This document shows, in pieces, positions 1 to 5,410 of a stretch of DNA of 5,419 bases. The DNA comes from Cenarchaeum sp. SB0662_bin_33 (GTDB taxonomy: Archaea; Thermoproteota; Nitrososphaeria; Nitrososphaerales; Nitrosopumilaceae), in assembly GCA_009840065.1 (NCBI GenBank), contig VXON01000203.1, forward strand, positions 1-5,419, in the 5' to 3' direction. The notes below the pieces were generated by a model, which worked only from the letters and a program-made list of their open reading frames with translations, ran no database searches and was not told where the DNA came from. Within the stretch, counting starts at the first letter, position 1; each line of letters begins with the position of its first letter. Position numbers and translations under genes: made by a program.

Positions 1-1
1 T

Positions 2-169
2 GCATGGATAGTGGCATATGCTAAAGCAAAGGGTTGTGTGGTAGTAACACATGAGAAATACCGACCAGGACGCAAACACAAAATTCAAATTCCGAACGCT
101 TGTGAAATATTTGGTGTGCGAAGCGTAGATACATTTTAGATGCTACGGGAGCTTGGTATCCAACTTTAG
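2..169 (+). pseudogene. DUF4411 (PIN-like) protein, C-terminal part, with in-frame TAG
   Basis: The gene enters from the left edge, so its start is not visible. The readable frame contains AWIVAYAKAKGCVVVTHEK, then KIQIPNACEIFGVRSVDTF, then TAG at 137-139, then MLRELGIQL and a second TAG at 167-169. This resembles, from memory of the family, the C-terminus of DUF4411 proteins: a 'IAYAK..G..VVTHE' strand with the last acidic and Thr/His positions of a PIN-like nuclease fold, a basic linker, 'IPN.CE.FGVR..DTF' and a final 'LRELG' helix. Family members usually read straight from DTF into that helix with a Glu or similar residue, so the first TAG looks like a nonsense change that removes nine residues. 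DUF4411 genes are commonly toxin-type genes paired with an upstream HTH/peptidase antitoxin; that partner would lie outside the window. The shortened protein could still be partly functional. Family assignment is fairly sure; loss of function is inferred. Confidence 0.72.
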
Positions 170-176
170 CGATGCC

Positions 177-195
177 ATTTTTGATAATTCATTTT
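177..195 (+). terminator. T-rich stretch after the DUF4411 gene, possible archaeal terminator
   Basis: Two T-runs (five Ts, then four Ts) follow within 30 bases of the second stop codon. Archaeal transcription often ends at such T-tracts without a hairpin. The AT-rich background makes this weak. Confidence 0.25.
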
Positions 196-240
196 CCATA
201 TACTGATACTATGCATAAAATTTTGACTAAATCCTTTATT

Positions 241-263
241 TCTAAATTCGAATTAAGAAATAT
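241..263 (+). repeat. 23-bp direct repeat, left copy
   Basis: This 23-base stretch recurs exactly at 1658-1680, 1417 bases downstream and in the same orientation. Similarity continues imperfectly for about nine bases on each side. The core is the 10-bp palindrome AATTCGAATT at 245-254. The left copy lies in intergenic DNA downstream of the DUF4411 remnant. It could be a boundary repeat of a mobile module, a recombination scar or a shared regulatory site; the sequence alone does not decide. Confidence 0.7.
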
Positions 264-347
264 AGTTCATTGGTAGACTCTGGAGCACAACTTAATGATA
301 TTCAACACGCATGAGGATGATGAGAAGGACAGATATTGCAAGGCAGG

Positions 348-363
348 TGTCGTCTAAACGACA
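348..363. repeat. Hairpin, 6-bp stem
   Basis: TGTCGT and ACGACA are perfectly complementary around a CTAA loop. It lies 17 bases before a second palindrome at 381-392, and ACAGTG occurs just after each structure (361-366 and 395-400). The pair may be a protein-binding or element-end structure; no function is shown. Confidence 0.5.
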
Positions 364-380
364 GTGTCTCCTGATTATTC

Positions 381-392
381 GCCTGCGCAGGC
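381..392. repeat. Perfect 12-bp palindrome GCCTGCGCAGGC
   Basis: This GC-rich perfect palindrome stands out in an AT-rich intergenic stretch. Such sites may be bound by dimeric regulators or recombinases, or fold into a hairpin if transcribed. No adjacent promoter is clear enough to choose. Confidence 0.5.
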
Positions 393-458
393 TCACAGTG
401 AACTGCACATGAATTTTAAAACGTACAGGACCATTTTAGTACTGCTAACTATGGGCTC

Positions 459-476
459 TTGCAAAAATGGACCGGC
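459..476. repeat. 18-bp inverted repeat, left arm
   Basis: TTGCAAAAATGGACCGGC here matches the reverse complement of 910-927 at 17 of 18 positions. The two arms enclose 469 bases with the divergent SWIM/small-gene pair. The left arm lies inside the 3' end of the minus-strand SWIM gene. The arms may be terminal repeats of a small mobile unit; no clear target duplication was found outside them. Confidence 0.65.
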
Positions 477-700
477 TGGCATGTGGCTTGATGCATTGTA
501 GGGTGCGTGTTGGGCATAGTTGGTGCCGGACATACTGTGTAATGATGTGGGCAGGTACATCTCCAGCCATCAAGAAAACTTACCTCATAACACATACCTT
601 CCTGTCGTTGAGAAGATATATTGGATTCATTCTTTGATCTTGTGCCGCACGCCTCTACAACACTCGTTTTTTCATTATCACAATTGGTAGTAACAAAATT

Positions 701-710
701 TGTATATAAC
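701..710 (+). promoter_or_regulatory. TATA-like box ahead of the 727 gene
   Basis: TGTATATAAC lies about 21 bases ahead of the ATG at 727. This fits an archaeal promoter giving a leaderless or nearly leaderless transcript, as is common in thaumarchaea. The spacing is slightly short, so the true transcription start may fall just inside the gene. The box also overlaps the start of the divergent SWIM gene. Confidence 0.4.
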
Positions 711-726
711 ATGTAATGATGGCAAC

Positions 727-906
727 ATGACCAAAGAATGCTATGGAGTTTACTATATCAAAAATACTGTGTCTAGAACAAACTACAGTTACATTCCAAA
801 ACCCATATTAGAACTATTTGACAATCCCAGATACATGACGTTTAAAATCAAAGACGGGTAGGTATATGTTAGCCCGGGTAAAAAAGGCTATTCTGGCACA
901 TTTTGA
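727..906 (+). pseudogene. Small AbrB-like protein with in-frame TAG
   Basis: ATG at 727 opens a coding-like frame: MTKECYGVYYIKNTVSRTNY, then SYIPKPILELFDNPRYMTF, then KIKDG, then TAG at 859-861, then VYVSPGKKGYSGTF and TGA at 904-906. The pattern 'IPKPILELF...F.IKDG-x-VYVSP' resembles the swapped-hairpin AbrB/SpoVT fold, in which DG is normally followed by Lys and a last beta strand. The TAG sits exactly at that Lys position, so an AAG-to-TAG change is the simplest explanation. AbrB-like proteins are small dimeric DNA-binding regulators and common antitoxins; this role is inferred from weak similarity only. A TATA-like box lies just upstream and the gene ends four bases before the right arm of the inverted repeat. 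A truncated 44-residue product would lack the last strand. The frame is believable as coding; the family call is tentative. Confidence 0.45.
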
Positions 907-909
907 TAG

Positions 910-927
910 GCCGGCCCATTTTTGCAA
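910..927. repeat. 18-bp inverted repeat, right arm
   Basis: This is the partner of the arm at 459-476, with one mismatch in 18. It begins four bases after the stop of the small gene at 727-906. The plus strand holds a five-T run followed by a seven-A run, so it could also influence transcription termination. Confidence 0.65.
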
Positions 928-947
928 AAAAACTATTTACACCGAAC

Positions 948-956
948 AATTTTAAG
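948..956 (+). promoter_or_regulatory. TATA-like box ahead of the plus-strand SWIM gene
   Basis: AATTTTAAG is centred about 26 bases ahead of the ATG at 978, the spacing expected for a leaderless archaeal transcript. No Shine-Dalgarno sequence precedes the ATG, which agrees with leaderless translation. Confidence 0.45.
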
Positions 957-977
957 TGATTATTAAATACCGGTGCT

Positions 978-1250
978 ATGAACCCAGACGAAAAAGATAC
1001 ACGTGTTGCACGTGGCGATGAGATATACGAAGCCGGCCTTGTCCAAAAACCACACTTGGAGATATTTATTGTTGATTCAAAATAAGGGGATAAATCCTAT
1101 GAAGTGTGTAGATTTAAGAAATACTGGCTATGTACGTGCCCAGATTTTGCAATACGTGGACTGAAGGAGCGCCACTGGCAATGCAAACACATTGTTGCAG
1201 TTCGTCGTAGCATTTTGCAATCATCAAATAGCAAAATCAAAACAAAATAA
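978..1250 (+). pseudogene. SWIM zinc-finger protein with in-frame TAA
   Basis: ATG at 978 begins a 90-codon frame ending in TAA at 1248-1250, interrupted by TAA at codon 36 (1083-1085). Before the stop it reads ARGDEIYEAGLVQKPHLEIF and IVDSK; after it GDKSYEVCRFKKYWLCTCPD, then an 11-residue spacer and HWQCKHIVAVRRSILQ. The second part is a complete SWIM finger, CxCx14CxH, with Cys52, Cys54, Cys69 and His71. SWIM proteins of this size occur beside transposases in archaea, and the domain is known from MULE-type transposases and SNF2-related proteins; it is thought to bind DNA or protein partners. Coding resemblance continues in one frame on both sides of the TAA, so a nonsense substitution, not a frameshift, is the likely damage. 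No ATG lies between the stop and the finger, so re-initiation is not obvious. SWIM assignment is firm; inactivity is inferred. Confidence 0.75.
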
Positions 1251-1251
1251 C

Positions 1252-1662
1252 CATTTTAAAGGTACGGAACAAGGCCCCTCTTTCAAAGATGAACGATTTT
1301 CCAAACTGTCCAAGTTTTATTTTAAAATAGTCGTGCACATACCTGTTTGACGGCATTTCGAAGGCAAAGTATTCCCGAATTGGTGGTAAACAAGCTATTT
1401 GGTGTGGATTTTTGGCAAAAACTTATGCTGCGCAGTGGTGTTTCCATAGCAATTGTAATGTTTCGTATTAGTTACTGTGGTCTGCATGACTATTCCTTTT
1501 TTGGTACTTGGTCAGCCTAGTGTGGTATCCATCCGTAAAAAGTAATTTTTTTGTTTGGAGGAATAGGCACGACCTGACCAAGTACCCTTTTTGTATTGGT
1601 TTACAACATCTTTCATCTTTGCAGGAATAATCCTAAATCTTGATCAAGTATTTTATGTCTAA
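1252..1662 (+). pseudogene. Possible decayed gene following the SWIM gene, split by a small insertion
   Basis: No intact gene is visible, but coding-like pieces follow one another. From 1252 a frame reads GTEQGPSFKDERFSKLSKFY and closes with TGA at 1348. A second frame, open from 1326 to TAG at 1518, reads AFRRQSIPELVVNKLFGVDF, then WQKLMLRSGVSIAIVMFRI and SYCGLHDYSFF. Removing the putative insertion plus one duplicated CCTTTTT joins this to a further 23 codons (SFLYWFTTSFIFAGIILNL, then DQVFYV) ending at TAA 1660-1662. A gene downstream of a SWIM gene in this size range might be a transposase relic, but I do not recognise the family. A third frame (1331-1471) is also open, reading YLFDGISKAKYSRIGGKQ, so the choice of frame is uncertain. 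There is no start codon in any of the pieces. Confidence 0.25.
1495..1592. mobile_element. Tiny inverted-repeat element (MITE-like) with CCTTTTT flanks
   Basis: GGTACTTGGTCAG at 1503-1515 is a perfect 13-bp inverted repeat of 1574-1586, so the arms span 84 bases. Direct copies of CCTTTTT stand at 1495-1501 and 1586-1592, as expected for a target-site duplication, although the right copy overlaps the arm by one base. The interior has no gene. Excision with one CCTTTTT copy lengthens the reading frame across the site. It could instead be a transcribed hairpin with a 58-base loop. Confidence 0.45.
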
Positions 1663-1680
1663 ATTCGAATTAAGAAATAT
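1658..1680 (+). repeat. 23-bp direct repeat, right copy
   Basis: This is identical to 241-263 and carries the same AATTCGAATT palindrome, here at 1662-1671. It lies about 208 bases ahead of the helicase gene, so it could mark the right edge of the decayed module. The stop of the possible remnant gene falls within it. Confidence 0.7.
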
Positions 1681-1856
1681 GGTGCATTAATACATACTGA
1701 AAGGCTCTTCCTGTAGTGATAAAGAACTGTTGTAGGTGTCATAGAGATGATGGCTGCCTGAAGTGTAATGTTGATAGAATGTTGTACAGTATGTGTCAGT
1801 TTTGACTAAAAATCGATAATTCGTGGTATAGTTTACGGGTATTTTATCTCGGGTGC
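1681..1856. promoter_or_regulatory. Region upstream of the helicase gene, promoter not clearly resolved
   Basis: No gene is seen here. TATTTTATC at 1840-1848 is the best TATA-like candidate and would place the transcript start near 1866-1872, leaving a leader of some 15-20 bases. TTTTGACTAAA at 1800-1810 repeats 221-231 exactly, so both 23-bp repeat copies have this 11-mer in their neighbourhood. No ribosome binding site is evident before the TTG start. Confidence 0.3.
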
Positions 1857-1876
1857 ACACTCAAACGGCTGAGTGT
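1857..1876. promoter_or_regulatory. Hairpin or operator just ahead of the helicase start
   Basis: ACACTCA and TGAGTGT are perfect 7-bp inverted repeats around AACGGC. The element ends 11 bases before the TTG start codon and coincides with the likely transcription start. It could be an operator for a repressor or a 5' leader hairpin limiting translation; either would suit a potentially toxic defence nuclease, but this is inference. Confidence 0.45.
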
Positions 1877-1887
1877 TAGAATAACTT

Positions 1888-4800
1888 TTGTCTTTGCGGG
1901 AGTACGCTCACCGAGTAACAAATAAATCCAAAAATATTTCTCATACAATATTGTCAAACGAGAGCGTAATAGATAATGAGAACGTGATTCTCTTAGACCA
2001 ACTAAAACAACATCTTCCAAATACCAACAGGGCTAGTATTGCCGTTGGATACTTCTTTATATCTGGGTTTGCCGAGATAATGAACAGTTTTTCAAATATT
2101 GAATCTAGTAACAATCCAAATCACGTTATACGTCTTCTTATATCCCCTACCACCAACAAGCTTACGGCCGAGGCACTGCTTGCATCCAACGAGTCTCTTG
2201 AGTATGTGCAACGTAAGACATCATCAAGCATCAAAAATGGTAGAGAGATTGTAATACAACAGGTACGTAATTCGCTGGGACATATGCCGCAGTCACAAAA
2301 AGATCAGGAAGCAGTCACAAAGCTGATCAATTTAGTACGCAAGAAAAAGCTACAGATTCGGGTATATGCCAAAGAGCGCCTACATGCAAAGGCGTACATA
2401 TTTGAGCTGGACAACCACCAGCTCCCCCGAATGTCCATAGTGGGTTCAAGTAACCTCTCGATATCCGGCATAAGGGAGAATACTGAGCTGAACCTGCGCA
2501 CCAACGTAGACAATGACTCTGTAAAGTTGCTTGCATGGTTTGACCGCCACTGGGAAGAATCCGAAGAGTTTACAGAAGAGATGGCAAGTATAATGGATGA
2601 TTCTTGGGTAAAGTCACGAATGCCCCAAGAGGTATATCAGAAGGCGGCACTGCATGAGCATGGCACACTTGATGAAATAGAGGTAGAAGAGTCAGAACAT
2701 CTGAAACTATTTGATTTTCAAAAGATGGCAGTAAAAAACGCATTATCAAAGATAAACGAGTATGGTGGGGTTATAGTTGCAGATGTGGTGGGAACCGGAA
2801 AATCATATATAGGCAGCATGCTGCTCAAACACCTGCAAGAGAAAAACAGATCAAAACCCCTAATCATATGCCCGCCACATCTAATAGGAATGTGGAAGGA
2901 GTACATGAGGGAATTTGGTGTCAATGCTGATGTACTCTCAAGACACAAGATAGGGATGGATGACAACCTACTGAAACAGTACACCAACTGTGATGTCGTA
3001 CTTGTGGATGAGAGTCATAACTTTAGAAACAAGAACAATGCGTATAATGCACTGTACTCCTTTATGGAGCAGCAGCCAGATGATTCTTGCATAATAATGC
3101 TGACTGCAACACCCATATCCAATGGCGTTGATGATCTCAAAAACCAGTTAAAATTATTCCCCGCAGATACGATTTTAAACATACCTGCTCTGGGAAACAT
3201 GAATCTTGATGAGTACTTTAAGGGTGCAGAGCAGCAGCATCATCTGACCCCTGAGGGTGAGGAAAAAATTAGGGAGTTACTTAGACATGTTCTCATCCGA
3301 CGTACAAGAAAGCATATTCAGGATAACTATGCCAAAAAAGATGGTGACAGGTACTATCTAGAATCGGAATCTGAACGAAAGTACTTTCCAAAGCGAAGAC
3401 TGGACAATCCACAGGAATATGATATCGATATGGTGTACCAGAATGCATTTGAGCGTATACAGGAGTATGTGGCTTCACTAAAGCTTGCACGGTATACTCC
3501 GGGCAAATACATTCGGGAGGAGTACCAAGACACCACACATCCACAGTACAAAAAGTATAATGAATTGGCAACCTCAATGAACTCACTTACTGGCATAGTC
3601 CGTACTACACTACTAAAAAGGATGGAGTCCAGCATTGCGGCATTCTACTCTAGTGTTAAAAACTTTGCAAAAGGTTCCGACAAGTTTCTAGACTATCTAA
3701 AAGACGGTATAGTACCGATAGGCAAGGACTATCAGGACAGCATATACAAGAGCATAATGTCTGATGTTGATATTGATTATGAGTTGGGTCAGTCTGTATA
3801 TGATATGGAAGCATTTTATGTAGACCAGTGGAAAGCAGACATCATAAACGATATAGCAATATTTGAATCCATGCTGAAACTACTGCCGAATGAGAAAAAG
3901 TTCCACAAGTATGATGACAAGCTCCATGTGCTGCATGGTATACTAGAATCGCGCAGCGGCCAAAAGATACTATTATTTACAGAATCCCTCAAGACTGCCG
4001 TATATGTATATGACTACCTTGAGAAAAATATGCCGGGCACCAAAATAGGCCATATTGACTCTCTAAAGTCTCCCCGCACCAAAAAGACACTAGTCAACAG
4101 ATTTGATCCCATCAATAACAATGCCAGCATCCCACCAGAGGGCCAACTTGACATACTGATAAGTACGGACGTACTCTCTGAGGGTGTCAACCTACAGGCG
4201 GGGAGGATTGTAATCAACTATGACTTTCACTGGAATCCTGTACGGCTGATACAAAGAGTGGGCCGTATAGACAGGATTGGTTCTGAACACCACACCGTAG
4301 ATGTCATAAACTTTCTTCCTACCAGCAAAATAGAACAACATCTGGGGCTCAAAGAGAGGGTGGCAAACAAGATAGAGACGATACGCAAGATAATCGGACA
4401 CGACCAAAAAATACTAGAGGAGTCTGAGAAGATCGATAAGAATGCCGTAATAGACATCTACTCCGGTCAGGATAGTGTACTGGATGATACACCTGATGGA
4501 ATACTAGATGTCATCCAGACGGCATCTGAGCTTGATGCAGAAAAGATACGGGGAGATGACAAGCTAAAAGAGAAGATAGAGTCCCTTCCGCTTGGCATAC
4601 GCAGTGCCACAGGTTCCGGAAGACTACTTGTCGCATGCGAGGCAGACGAGAAAATACTTTTAGATGATGATATAATAAAGACAAAAACGTTCCGGAGATA
4701 CTATAGTGTAGAGGATGACAATATAACAAAGATGACCGCGTCTCTGTTTCTCAAATATCTGGGCTATGACTCCAAGAAGAATAAAATTCAGATCGACTCC

Positions 4801-5157
4801 TCGTATGGGAATATGCTCAATTATGCATGGCGAGCATTCACACGTGACGTAAAGGATGAGCAGGCAAGAAAGCAGACCTCAAAGATTCAAAAATATTTTG
4901 AGCGAAAACTACGAGATATGGCAGAAGATCGTCTGCTTGGACGGCGTGCAAAGGTGCTAATACCAAAGATTACACAGATGATAGTCACAAACAGGCAACC
5001 ATACAGGAGCCTCAGTCATCTTCGAAAGAAGATAAATAAAGATGGGCTGGATGATCGTGCAATATTGGAACAACTCGAATCAATATTTAAGAAAGCATAC
5101 GGCTATAGCCGGGAGATTGGCAGGCCTCGTATATTGTACAGTATGAGGATGCATTGA
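1888..5157 (+). CDS. PLD nuclease-SNF2 helicase fusion protein, candidate anti-phage defence protein
   Basis: The 1089-residue protein is intact. Residues about 30-225 form a phospholipase-D-like domain: IAVGYFFISGF near the start, then His166-Ala-Lys168 followed by Glu173 where the HxKx4D motif normally has Asp, and GSSN at 186-189 with Glu200. With one such motif it would be expected to dimerise to build an active site. Residues about 270-480 are the first SF2 lobe: Q-motif-like FDFQ (275-278), Walker A DVVGTGKS (299-306), DESH box (374-377) and TAT (406-408). A long helical insert (about 480-690) separates it from the second lobe, with ISTDVLSEGVNLQ (758-770) and QRVGRIDRIG (789-798). About 890-1089 is a charged C-terminal region. 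These SNF2/HepA motifs imply ATP-driven translocation on nucleic acid. PLD-SNF2 fusions are known from defence and restriction-type loci; the function here is inferred. An in-frame TAA at 1882-1884 limits the start to TTG 1888 or TTG 1894; the first ATG is at residue 65, inside the PLD domain. It overlaps the next gene. Confidence 0.9.
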   Translation: MSLREYAHRVTNKSKNISHTILSNESVIDNENVILLDQLKQHLPNTNRASIAVGYFFISGFAEIMNSFSNIESSNNPNHVIRLLISPTTNKLTAEALLASNESLEYVQRKTSSSIKNGREIVIQQVRNSLGHMPQSQKDQEAVTKLINLVRKKKLQIRVYAKERLHAKAYIFELDNHQLPRMSIVGSSNLSISGIRENTELNLRTNVDNDSVKLLAWFDRHWEESEEFTEEMASIMDDSWVKSRMPQEVYQKAALHEHGTLDEIEVEESEHLKLFDFQKMAVKNALSKINEYGGVIVADVVGTGKSYIGSMLLKHLQEKNRSKPLIICPPHLIGMWKEYMREFGVNADVLSRHKIGMDDNLLKQYTNCDVVLVDESHNFRNKNNAYNALYSFMEQQPDDSCIIMLTATPISNGVDDLKNQLKLFPADTILNIPALGNMNLDEYFKGAEQQHHLTPEGEEKIRELLRHVLIRRTRKHIQDNYAKKDGDRYYLESESERKYFPKRRLDNPQEYDIDMVYQNAFERIQEYVASLKLARYTPGKYIREEYQDTTHPQYKKYNELATSMNSLTGIVRTTLLKRMESSIAAFYSSVKNFAKGSDKFLDYLKDGIVPIGKDYQDSIYKSIMSDVDIDYELGQSVYDMEAFYVDQWKADIINDIAIFESMLKLLPNEKKFHKYDDKLHVLHGILESRSGQKILLFTESLKTAVYVYDYLEKNMPGTKIGHIDSLKSPRTKKTLVNRFDPINNNASIPPEGQLDILISTDVLSEGVNLQAGRIVINYDFHWNPVRLIQRVGRIDRIGSEHHTVDVINFLPTSKIEQHLGLKERVANKIETIRKIIGHDQKILEESEKIDKNAVIDIYSGQDSVLDDTPDGILDVIQTASELDAEKIRGDDKLKEKIESLPLGIRSATGSGRLLVACEADEKILLDDDIIKTKTFRRYYSVEDDNITKMTASLFLKYLGYDSKKNKIQIDSSYGNMLNYAWRAFTRDVKDEQARKQTSKIQKYFERKLRDMAEDRLLGRRAKVLIPKITQMIVTNRQPYRSLSHLRKKINKDGLDDRAILEQLESIFKKAYGYSREIGRPRILYSMRMH

Positions 5158-5369
5158 CGTTTTCAAAGGGCCTATATGGGGTTCAGCGTAGGCTTGGCCG
5201 GGCAGGATACCACACATTGCGCGAGCCAATAGATATGGCATCGGTGGGAGACGACATATTAGATTGTGAGATAATCGCCAGAAACGATCAGTACACCATA
5301 CTGTACATGGAAGCAGAGTCAAACTGGAAAAAAATGGCAAAAGATGTGGCGTATAATCAAGACTCATAG
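5154..5369 (+). CDS. Small protein of unknown function overlapping the helicase gene
   Basis: TTG at 5154 overlaps the helicase stop (TTGA) and opens 71 codons ending in tandem TAG-TGA. The protein reads TFSKGLYGVQRRLGRAGYHT, LREPIDMASVGDDILDCEI, IARNDQYTILYMEAESNW and KKMAKDVAYNQDS. The mix of charged and aromatic residues and the helicase-like codon use support coding. I do not recognise the family. 'DDILDCEI...YTILYMEAESNW' vaguely recalls the beta-strand D...ExK core of PD-(D/E)xK nucleases, but the Lys is absent, so this is weak. It could also be the N-terminal piece of a longer partner such as a methyltransferase, cut short here. The frame is open upstream to 5109 (reading ASYIVQYEDA just before TTG), so the true start could be non-standard or the two frames could be joined by frameshifting. 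Tight overlap suggests translational coupling and joint function with the helicase. Confidence 0.6.
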   Translation: MTFSKGLYGVQRRLGRAGYHTLREPIDMASVGDDILDCEIIARNDQYTILYMEAESNWKKMAKDVAYNQDS

Positions 5370-5399
5370 TGAAATTGATTAACGTTCATACAAATCTAT

Positions 5400-5410
5400 A
5401 CTTTAAATTC
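5400..5410 (+). promoter_or_regulatory. TATA-like sequence at the right edge
   Basis: ACTTTAAATTC follows the last gene and could be a TATA-type box for a gene beyond the window. Nothing else is seen in 5370-5419. The TAAATTC piece also occurs at the start of the 23-bp repeats, but the match ends there. Confidence 0.2.

Larger units (their letters stand above)
264..444. other. Intergenic stretch with two small hairpins and no convincing gene
   Basis: Together with 170-240 this gives about 275 bases without a recognisable gene. It contains two closely spaced self-complementary elements (348-363 and 381-392). An ATG at 311 opens 33 arginine-rich codons ending at 412, but there is no promoter or family resemblance to support it. 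No tRNA or other structured RNA was recognised. Confidence 0.5.
445..712 (-). pseudogene. SWIM zinc-finger protein, frameshifted
   Basis: Read leftwards from an ATG at 712-710, the frame gives an N-terminal part, then KNESNISSQRQEGMCYEV, then FLDGWRCTCPHHYTVC. This is the first part of a SWIM zinc finger (CxCxnCxH), with Cys52, Cys54 and Cys61. The final His is missing in the open frame, which drifts into low-complexity sequence and ends at 449. Dropping one base at the GG of 528-529 makes the next codons Cys-Arg-His-Gln, giving a complete CxCx6CxH motif, and the corrected frame ends with TAG at 447-445. The gene therefore looks broken by a single-base insertion, or a sequencing error. SWIM domains bind DNA or proteins and are often found with transposases and in SWI2/SNF2-type proteins. 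It is divergent from the small gene at 727, with 14 bases between the starts. A second, unbroken-finger SWIM gene lies at 978-1250. The upstream start is uncertain. Confidence 0.6.

Noticed and set aside
245..254. AATTCGAATT resembling a tRNA T-loop
   Set aside because: No acceptor, D or anticodon arms could be found at the required distances around either copy.
311..412. 33-codon ATG reading frame rich in arginine, on the plus strand
   Set aside because: It runs through the two hairpins, has no promoter at a useful distance and resembles no family; chance opening is likely.
1326..1520. Terminase-like ATPase remnant, suggested by 'WQKLMLRS..IAIVMFRIS'
   Set aside because: There is no Walker A motif and the likeness depends on a few residues; it is kept only as an unidentified possible remnant.
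2304..4729. Several 60-97 codon open frames on the minus strand within the helicase gene
   Set aside because: They mirror the codon pattern of the helicase, show no domain resemblance and overlap a clearly coding frame, so they are shadows.
5080..5367. 95-codon minus-strand open frame over the helicase end and the small downstream gene
   Set aside because: Composition is rich in Pro, Cys and Leu as expected for an antisense shadow, and the plus strand there is coding-like.
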